Below are positions 48,015 through 59,400 of a stretch of 64,000 nucleotides of DNA, in pieces. Source of the stretch: Hymenopus coronatus (Eukaryota; Arthropoda; Insecta; Mantodea; Hymenopodidae). The notes below the pieces were generated by a model, which saw only the letters and a list, made by a program, of their open reading frames with translations, was not told the DNA's origin and made no database searches. The position numbers were made by a program, and so were the translations under genes. The stretch is taken from assembly GCA_030762935.1 (NCBI GenBank), contig CM060883.1:30126501-30190500 (forward strand), in the 5' to 3' direction. Each line of letters begins with the position of its first letter. Within the stretch, counting starts at the first letter, position 1.

Positions 48015-51000
48015 CTAGACAACAGAAAATTGTCATCATTATTGCTGTAAATCAATAAAATAATATATGGGGTAGAAGTTTGGCATACACAGAAAAAAAC
48101 AGGAGATAATTTTCTATATCCATAAATCATTTTGTTAAATGTTCTAGGATTACCTAGCTTAGCTAGACTTAGCTGAATTGGGAAGCATTGGTAGGAAAAA
48201 TAAAGAGTGTTAGAAGTATAAGTACAGATATTGGTACTGGTATTTGAGGACAGTGTTATAAACAACATTACATCAATATTTACTTCATTTGCAGACTAAT
48301 AGTTTTAGTTATTAAGATTAGTATGTTTAAAAGTGGATAGTACCTCTAAGTATATGTGGCACAACAAACCATACATATTTATTTTCCCTTAGAGCATGGG
48401 ATGGGTTGTTGGAAAAGGTAAACCGCAACCAATATTTGTAATAATGAATGTTGAGTTTACTTCATGAAGTTCTTAACAAATTGAGGAATTGTACATGGTT
48501 CTCACATATCCAAATATTAATTATTTGTGCTATAGCTATACTTTCATATAGAAATAAGTGAGAAAACAACAAGTTTAAATACCCTTAATTGAGGATTTAA
48601 GATTTATCTTGTCATTTCCAATACATTCATTGCTGAATGGGTAACTATGTTTGGATGCTTTCTGCAAGGCTAATGACTCTAGGAAAATAGTTAGTCTATA
48701 TTGGTATACATTTTGTGGTACAGAAAACATCAGATAGTAATTATGTAATGTTTTTACATAAAAACTGTTAGACAAAGAGAAAAAAGAAACTTCATACTAT
48801 AATGCTTACATATTAAGGTACTAATTATCAAAATATCTGCACTATACCCCTAAACATAGGACTTAAATGTAAATTGAAATATTGGCATAAGATGAATCAA
48901 GACAAGAACAAAATATTGTCAAAGATTGTTTATGGATACAAGAGAAAGTAAAATGGGAAAGAAATTAAGAAAATAGACCAGGCTAGCTTGTTGTAAATTG
49001 TAAATAATATACAGGGTGGCGCAAAAGACACTGGACATTTGGTTAAAAGCAAATGAAAGTACCAGTAATACATAGCACAGAAGGAAGTTTTAATCTGTAA
49101 GTTGTTATTACCACTTCAAAGATTATTAATACAGATGGAAAATAGTTTGAACATAAAAAGTAATTGTAAGTTTTGTTTGTATTTGTAATGAAACATAAAT
49201 TCAATCTTTGCAGGTGTCCAGTGACTTTTTTGCCAACATGTGTATATATATACATATATATATTTTATGTATCCTACACATATGTATGTTTCAATGGATG
49301 AAAAATAAATAAATGAAGATTGATCAGCAGATAATAATTAATATATGAAGATATGGAATACAACATGTCAGATCTAAACAAAAAATAATAATTTAATGTA
49401 TAGATTTTTTTTTGCTTGCTCTACCTATAAGGTTGGCCTGATTATATTTGTTTCATTCTTTTTATTTCGACACACCTTTTCATTTACACATAGCTTCCTT
49501 TTGCCAAGAACCTTAAAAAATATAAATTATGTTATATGTAGTGTGCTGTGTAAGAAATCAATAAAGGAAAATATCAATAAACCTACCGAAATCTGTTAGG
49601 ATATTTTATAGAGAAGCGCACTGCTGCACTGTAATCAGAGACGAGGTCCTCACAGAGTCGCATTGGTTCCATACAATCTGGATTGCCTGGACACCAATCA
49701 CGGTGCTTTCTGGACTGTAGAGTCCCTCTTGGGTCCCTCACTAACAGAACAACACGTACACCTAACCTGAAACAAATGAGTATATCCTTAAATTGAATGA
49801 AAAAGCAAGCCGATCTTATACTTCAAAATTTCACAGATGAATGTCATATGTTTGTTTTTTCTAGTGCACATATACACCATATATGATAGATGGAGGAGGT
49901 ATTGTATTCCACTAAAAATTCTATAACCAGATTTCACCAGAAATACATGTTTTGAGACCCCCTGAATCCAAAACAATATTTTTAGAGAAATGTGTGTGCA
50001 AGCATATGAGCGTGCAGACAGTATGGCTCAAAAACGAACAGTCTATTAAATATCAAACTTGATCATAAGTTTAGTATCTTCTAAGGATGTAACACAAAGA
50101 TTTTCAAGAATCCCCCCCCCCTCCCCACTCCAAACTACTTTTTACATGAAAGAATATTCAAAAATTTTGATTTTTTCAAAAATGATTTTGGTTAAAACAC
50201 CATATGTTAAAAGTATTTATATGACAACTAAAATGTATATCTTGAATTTCCTGGAAATAGCTTCTGAAGTCCTTTCACTCTGGAATAATTTTGTTGGAAT
50301 TTGCCTAACTGGTAAACCATAAGAAACAGACAACAACTTACCAATAAAAGAATATAGATCTTGTTAAAACACACAGTTTATGCCATATACATTTTTGATG
50401 TAGAGTTTAGTGTTTGAGATAATTGTTATTGGTTTCAATTTTAAACTACCTAGTAATTTTTATCAAATCAGTCATCTTTCTTTTCACCTCTCTTTTGTTT
50501 AACTGGCAATTCATACCAACCGAACTTCAGTTGTTCATATGTCGTCCAATTTTTAAAAGATTTGACTATCACTTTAGCCTAGTGTATTCCCTATTTCCTT
50601 TCTACTTAGATGGAAGCAATTATATAACCATTTCTGCAAATGTTTATCTTCATTAACATAATGTAGATAAAAGAATAATCTTTTATAAGGAAAGTTTGTT
50701 TTTCAAACAGCTAGAGAAAGTCATGTGAACAGTGCACATCATATTTTTTTCCTAAGTTTCATTAAATAAATGTTGAATTAAATACATTTCCAATTACTTT
50801 GAGAGATTTTTTGTGGTTAATATTTTTGAATGTATAGGACATTTTCATAATTTTGTCTCTACTGTGCATATTTTGGCATTTTAGAATATTTGGCTATGTT
50901 TGCAGATGATGTTATATTCTTATATATGGGTATATCCTGAAATGGATATAGATACTATTATTTCGATTTGATGGTTAATGGATTGCATCCTTGCAGGAAG

Positions 51001-53414
51001 CAATGTTGTACCTACAATATATAATGTTCTTTGATGCCTCCTGGATAAATAGTTGCCCTCCATTCTATACATTTTACTATAAATAAGAATTTAATTCTTT
51101 AGCCATATAGTTAAAATACACCTCTGAACATTTGCATGATGAAAACTAAGTATGAAATTATCTTAAAGTCTGGAGTAAAATATTTCAGAACCAAAGCAAA
51201 AACACAAGAGTAGTGTACCTGGACAGTTGGCTTAACAAAGCAGGTAATGTCTTTTCTTTGGCATATTTTGGGGTAATTACCTATTCAAATATGTAGCAAT
51301 TATGTGTAATTAAATTTACATTTAGCTATAGATAATATAGTAATTATGCATTTAAATTTAAAACATTTGCATGCATTTATTTGATCAGATAGTGTTTTTG
51401 ATCATATTCAGCTATTTTAAAGTCACTTTTGCTTACATATTTTTTGTTTTTGTAAAGAGATTTGAATGTTATACAGATAGCATATGTTTACTTGGGTTTT
51501 TATCGACTGGAAGTATTGCATCACTTACTTAGGATCTTCAAGAAGATCCTCAACCAGTCTTAATCGCAGTCTTACAATCTTCATGCTCTGGAACGGGAAG
51601 AGCTGACAGAATGGATTGAGGAACTCTGGCATCCAACAGATTTCAGGATGTCTCAGACACTGCTCCCACAGTCGTGCATTGTGGTTAAACAGCCAAACAT
51701 GTTCTCGACCATAACGAAGATAATGGTCTGAAAACACATCCACAATAATGTATGTATGTATTTATTTCTCTGCAAGTGGGTATCACCCGGTGGCAGAGTT
51801 ATATATGTATACAAGATATACAAACAATAAATCACAGCTGCCAGTTTATGGCTTTGTAAGCTAGATATAATAGTTATTTACAACAAATATGAAAACATTA
51901 ATTTTTCTTTCAATTCAGATTAATTAATTTCATAATTAGAATCACCAACCAATTTAACATTTGTATTTATAACAATATAAAATCACAAGCATTTCATTTA
52001 AGGAATATTTACAAAATATTATCCAACATTAATATCAAGATTTTTCCTATATTTCTTCAGAGACAGAGGACAAACCCGAAAGGCAGCTTCAGGCAATTCA
52101 TTCCAGTCTTTTATGGTTCTATTTACAAAGGAGAACTTTCCCACGTCAGTTCTGTATCTTCTACCCTTAATTTTGAATGGATGATCGTTTCGTGCATAGT
52201 AAGTTGGGTTTTCCAGTTTGTCAGTAACGTCCTCCCATGCGTTTAAGCCAGCGTAAGCTTTAAATAAAGCGCACAACCTCTGTTTCTTACGCCTAACTTT
52301 CAACGGCTCCCATTTTATCTCCTCAGTATTTGTAGACCCAAAATATTTACCCCTTTTTCTGCGTATTTTCTAACAAATCAATTTGATTTACTCTATACGG
52401 GTCCCAACAAGTTACTCCAAATTCCATGACCGGTTGCACTAAGGACTTGTACGCGATTTCCCTGGACTTTGCACTCCCCTTTTTTAAAATCCTCATTAGG
52501 AAGTGCAGTGTTTTCCACGCTTTCTTAGATACAGAATTTACCTGCTTGTCCCATCCAGCGTTACTCGCCAAGTAAACTCCCAAGAATTTGCAGCTGTCCA
52601 CCTGTGGAATTTTTTCCCCACCCATATACAAATATAAACATCAGCACTTGCTTGTGTTATGAAACATCCTATAAACCACAATGCATTGCATCATAAGACT
52701 CTATAACAGTTTGTAATTTAATGGATATTCTGCAAGGTATGTCTTGAGGTGATTGGCTGCAGAGAAGCACCAGTGACTGAAAATGCAGTAGCAGAGAACT
52801 GGAGTTGTTGAATCTATTGTCTTTTGCTTTCTTAAAGTAAATTATTCATCTTATGTAAATTTATAGTCATTTCTGTATCTAGAATTTAAAAATGAAGCTT
52901 ATTAATGGTAGTCCATTTTACAATACCCCTGCCACTGAAACTTTGCACCACTTACAAAAAGCAGACAAAAAGCTTTACCATTTGGATTTCTGAACTAATC
53001 ATAAGCAGTATCCTGGGTGGTCAGTCATAAAGTGAAAGCAGAACTGGAAGAGCAAATCTGACTATTTCCAACCATGTGCTTCAGTTTCTGATCTTTGGGC
53101 TATGGGTTCTAAATTATTTGCTACAGCATAAAATATATTAAGGATTTAGCACGGCACTGATCAAATCGCAGTAGACCATGATGTGAACACCCAGATTTTG
53201 GAGAGCATAGACATAGTGGCATTATTTAGCAATACGATAAGTGTGTGGGCAATTTGGTTGAGCTGTTGCGGGAATTGAAAGTTCAAACCTCCATGGATAC
53301 CTTTATTACTAAACCCCAGATTTTTAGGTTCTAAAAAGTTTAAATTAGATTCTATGTATTAGGGTATTAGGATTTTATAGGATCCTATATGTTGAATTTA
53401 GGAATTTATAGGAT

Positions 53415-53485
<71 letters not shown>

Positions 53486-56400
53486 GCAAATCACTGGGCA
53501 CTTTGCTAACTTTAAATTGTAAAAAGTTAAACTAACTGTAACTTTAATATGTATTTGAAAGTACCAAATTCAATACACCTATGAATAGTATGGCACTGAA
53601 TAGCAGACTAATTTCAAGCACTACTGTGCAAAAGTTAAAAAGCACATAATTAACATAATTAACTGAAGACAGCGGACGTTTTAATTAGTTTATTATTGTG
53701 GCGGATGGTTTAATTAAAGTTTATTATTGTAAGGTATTGCACAAGATTTCATAATATAATTATTTAATAGTTTCCTTGTTCGAACGGTCTCCCTTCATTT
53801 TAAATATACTTTTATATTCATAAATCTACGCTTATTTGCTTAAATAACCGAATTAGGCACTTTTAGGTTCTATCACGAAAAATAGGATTTATTAGATTCT
53901 AACATATAATTAGGTCAATTTAGACTCTATAAAATTTAAGAATATTACTCGTTGGTAACTAAAACATTAAAATAAACTGAAGTTTAGAGTGTAGGATATC
54001 AAGAATAAAATATGTCAGAACCCAAGAATCTGGGGCTTATTTATTACTGTCTCTATATACTATGTACATAGTGTATAGAGATGGTATTGTATTGCACCCA
54101 AAAATACATGTTTTGAAACTCCCAGAATACAAAAAAAAGCATTTTTAAAAAAATGTTTGTTTATTGCATGTCTGTCTGTCAGTGAGTTTGAGTGTATGTG
54201 TATGTGAGAGTCTCTGGGCAGCATAGCTCAAAAAAGAAAAAGTCTGTTAAATACCAAACTTGATATTTAAGTTCAGTATCTTCCAAGGATGTGACACAAA
54301 GACTTTGAAGAAAATTTCCCCACCCCAAACTACCCTTTACATGGAAAAAATGTTGAGTATGTTGATTTTCTCAAAAATGGCTAACGATTTTGATTAAAAT
54401 CTCTTACATTTAAGATATTTACATGACAAATAACATGTATATCTTGAATTTACTGGGAATAGCCTCTGAAGACCTTTATTATGGATGATTTTTATTGAAT
54501 TTTGCAAAAATTAAACCGTAAGAGATAGACAAGAACTTACTAAAAAAATGTAGATATAATAAAACACACAATTTAAGGCTTTATATATATTTTTTCCTGG
54601 AATTAGCGATTTTCAAGATATTCCTTGTTATTTATTTCAGTGTTAAAATACTTAAAATTTTCTCATACTGGAATTTGTCAACCCTTAGCCACACAAAGAA
54701 ATGGATTTCAAGCCTAGAGCAATCACATTTTAAAACATTTGACTATCACTTTAGCCTAGTGTATTCCCTTATTTCTCTTCTGCTTATAAGGAACTAAGTA
54801 ATAAAATCGTTTCTGCTAATTTTTTAGCATTAAATAGAAGAATAAGCATATTAACAATAATTTGTTACAGATATGTAGAAAAAAAGTCATGTAAATGGAG
54901 CACATCAGAATTTTACTGTGTTGCTTCCTTTGTTTGTATTTTATAATGAGCTATTCCTATCACTGCGTTATGGAATATGATTTATTCGTACTGACAAACA
55001 AAATAAATGTAATATACGATTAGCCTATAGGTGCAACGAAGAATATTTTAATAACAATGCCAGTTAACACCTATACAGGTACTTTTCTCCATACATCTCA
55101 AAGGAATTTCTAAAATACAGTTTATCATACATTGTGTGTTATTAAGTACACTTTACAATTGAAGGCACAGTTCACAATTTACAAAACAATATTATCATTG
55201 TGTTGAATTAACTTCAAATGAAATAAAAATGAACAACTTGCTCTGTAGTAAAACATGTACCTTCATAAAATGAATTACGAAATGTAGCAGTCAGCAAAGT
55301 GCATTCAACCATTTCATCTCTACTTGAAAGGCAATTAGAGACTTCGAGAAATAATACAATATCTGAAGCACAAAATACAACAGATCACCAGAGAAACTGT
55401 TCAATGTGACAACCTACTACATCCTTGTAGAGTTGCATCATCAAACAAAGAACCTCACACCCTGTAAAAAAATTCCAGGAGTATAATTTTTTTTTTTTTT
55501 TTTTGTAGTTTAATGTCCTTTAACCTGGTTGGTCATATCGGACGATGAATGAAATTGGTGAAATGATGTTCAAATGATCTCGGGGTCCATGGAGCTTAAA
55601 GTTACTTGACGTTCGTCTTCTCAGGATAAGGGAAAACCCCGAAAAAATCTTATTCGGGTAACTCACACTAAACGAGATTCGAACTCACAACCTGTTGAAT
55701 GTGAAGCAGACACACTACCAGCACACTACCCAGGCAGTCTTCCAGGAGTGTTGTGAACCTCACCATAAGAAGTTAAAGTTCTTGTCACTAATGGTTCATC
55801 TGATTCAATGATCATCTGATAAGCATAGTTCTTAAGTACTATGTGGTGCTAAAAAGCACAAGAGCTCAGAAGTTCACACCTTGAAATAGCTTAGGATGTT
55901 AGTCTGTGTGATCTCCATTTTACATCTCCTTTACACAATTTCTTTCCTTACAATATTATCTTTTGCAGCATATATTGCACCAGAAGGGAAGTAAAGCCGT
56001 TGGTCCCGTGTCATAGATTTATGGCATGTAAAAGAACCTCAAGCCTGATAAAGAGGCCTCTGAGCAAAATTAAGCGGTCTTTCACACCCAGAATAGAATG
56101 GGACACTGAGAACCACAACAGTTAATGAGTGTTCATAAATAAAACTCCATTTACCAAGGGTGGTAAAAGTAATTTTTTATATACAAAATAAGGAAAAAAT
56201 ATGATTCTTGTGCAAAATAACTTACAATAAAACTAGATCCTCGAGTACAAACACATAAGTGTTTGTTATATACAATAAAGTGAATGTATCACACCAGTTC
56301 CATGTTGTTTTTTTTACAATAAGAAGTTTTAATGAATTTTATTAATAATTAAATTTCACAAGACTACTCTTTATAATTACATAGGTAGTCAGGTGAAAGA

Positions 56401-59400
56401 TTAGGGTAGAGAGAGATATGTGGACTTATAGGATAAAATGGGAAAAGAATGATATGCTTCTGCAAGAACAGATATGTTAAAGCTAAGAGATCTCAGAGGG
56501 GATTGTGACATTAATGTATGCCCAATATGTAGAACAAACGAGGAAGCTGTGCATTGTGTGCTCAAGTGCAAGGAAACTGAGGTATGGAGGAGTGAACTGG
56601 GATTTGAGAAATATGTAGGATAAACTAGGGACAGAGCAATTACCAAAAAGAACATCTAACAATAATTGAAGAGGATTTGAAAATGTTAAAAAATGCAAAG
56701 AAGCAAAAGTATAAAAACAATACTGATAGGGTGTAAGACTGTCACAGGAAAACAACCCAAATTAAAGCAGATCTATCAAACTTGCCCAGATTGTATGCCC
56801 CACCCAAAATACACAACCTGGTAACAAAATGTGGCCCTAGTATATGATATCAATGCACCCACATATAAACTCTCCAAATGGCTTGCACAGAAATTCAACT
56901 CCTTCCTAAAGTTGAATAGTAAATGTGTATATCAAATTGGCTGGTCCTAATTAGCCATTTGAAAGATTTAAGCATCTTCCCAAAAGATAAAATAGTATCT
57001 TTTGATGCCACCTATCTATTTCCCAGTATACTCATAGAAAAACTCCAAAAACCGTTGAAAACCTGGCTGCAAAGTATAAACCTACTGGCAGAGGAAGTAG
57101 AAACTTGTAAAGCTACCAATCTTTATATCAGACAAAACTCCTTACCTTCAAAGATAAATGCTACCAACAGACAACAGGGGCCAGCAATGGCGAATCCTCT
57201 ATCACTATTACTACCAGACTTATTCATGAGCAATTCTGAAATACACATCACTAAAGCATTTCTGCATTTATACAAACAATAGTACAGATATGTAGATAAC
57301 ATCACCACCATAGTTCCAGAAAAACCAATAGATGACACACTCAAACTCCTCAACATGCAAAACAAATCAATTCAGTTCACTATAGAAACTGAACAGGACA
57401 ACTGTCTACCATTTTTCGACATCAAAATAGTCAGAACAAGAAAACAAAACATAACATTTCAAATGCACAGCTATAATCCCACAGCACACAAATATGCAGT
57501 CCTGAATAGTCTATCATAGAAATTAGAACACATCCCCTTTGAAAATATCAACAAGAATACCAACAGATACTCCAAATAGCTACCAACAACGGTTTCCAAA
57601 AAATTGCAATTGACAAGAGAATACACAAACACAAAAAATGTAATCGCATAACACACATCATCCTATAAAACCACAGGATCAAATTCTTTCCATTTAAGAA
57701 GAGAATTTATTACAGCTTAAAGAAAATATTTAGAAAAGGTCTGTGAGAAATAGTGTATCATTAAGAAAAAGAACCATAATATGAAATTTCAATTTGCCAC
57801 CATACGCAACCTCAGTTCAACAATAACCAGGGTATTAGTGTGTATAAGGTCCAAAGGAATAAACAAATCTCAAAGATAAAAACTTAACTGAATGTGCTTA
57901 ATTAATAAGAAAGATACATTGTTATACAAAATGAAACTAATGTTAATTAATTAATTCAAACCAGTAGTCAGAATGTAATTATACACTTATGCAACAAAGA
58001 TAATTAATCAAAACTTTTAGTATTTTCAGGGACTTTTTTCTAATTTTATATTATATTAACCTTCAACAATAAAATTATGCTAGCTACAGCTGTTTAATAT
58101 TGTAAAAATATTAATAAATTTGTGATAAAACTGTAGTGTTTTTTAAATAAAAAAGAGCAAAATTCATGCAACTGCATAAAATGTAACCCTGTCATAATCC
58201 AAACATACCATCACACCGGTCATTTTACTTGGACCCTCCCCTTCCTTCACTACAGGCACATTTAACTGTAGTTGCTGGGATTGAAACTCACGGCATTTGA
58301 CTTTGAATGGATGGCCAGCCCACTTCGTACCACACTAACAATCACGTCTATTCAAGGCACTTCAGTTTGGTGCCAGTGAAAGGGATAAAAATACTGGTTT
58401 GTGAATTAGAGGAGGCACTGCATATGTGGCAAAGTAATTATTGCATAAAGGGTTAATTACAGTTAGTTGCTGTACAATACTGACTACACTACTGTCAAAT
58501 GACTAGATACTAGATATGATGCATAACTTATTTATTAAAAAAATCTGATGTGTTCCATTCACATGACTTTCTCTACATCTCGGTAACAAATTATTGTTAA
58601 AAAGCTTATGCTTCTATTTACTTCATTGTATCCAGAAAAAAAAAAAAAACTAGCAGAAATAGTCTTGTTACTTGCTTCCTTGTAAGTAGAAGAGAAATAA
58701 GGGAGTATCATAGGTTCAAGTGATAGTCAAAAGCTGGTTGCTATGTGACTGAAGTTCCTTTGTTTCTATGGACAGAAGTAGACAAACTCCTGTATGAGAA
58801 AAGTATAAGTTTTTTTAAAGCTGAAACCAAAAACAATGAATATTTCAAAAACGATCAACTCCACGAAAAAAATGTATATAACATAAATGTGTTTTAACGT
58901 GCTCTACATTTTATGTGTGGTAAGCTTTTGTCCATCTCTTACTGTTTAATAGTAATGCAAAATTCCGTAAAATTCATCCAGAGTAAAGTAATCTTTATAG
59001 GCTATTCCCCGAAAATTCAAGATATACATTTTTTTGTCAGGTAAATATCTTTAATGTACAATATTTTAATCAAAATCGTTAGAGCCATTTTTGAGAAAAT
59101 AAAATTTTTCGAAAAAAGTTCCATGTAAAAGGTAGTTGAGGGTGGGGAGATTTTCTTGAAAATCTTCGTTTTGCATCCTTGGAAGATGCCAAACCTAAAT
59201 ACCAAGTTTGGTTTTTAACGGACTTTTCGTTTTTGAGCTATGCTGCACACACACGGACATTTTTCTAAAAATGTTTTTTTTTTTTTTTGATTCAGAAGGT
59301 CTCAAAATATATATTTCCGGTGAAATCTCGGTATCAAATTTTTGGGTCTACGATTAGTTTCAGCAAGACAAGAAACAAACCATACATTACATATAGGTAA

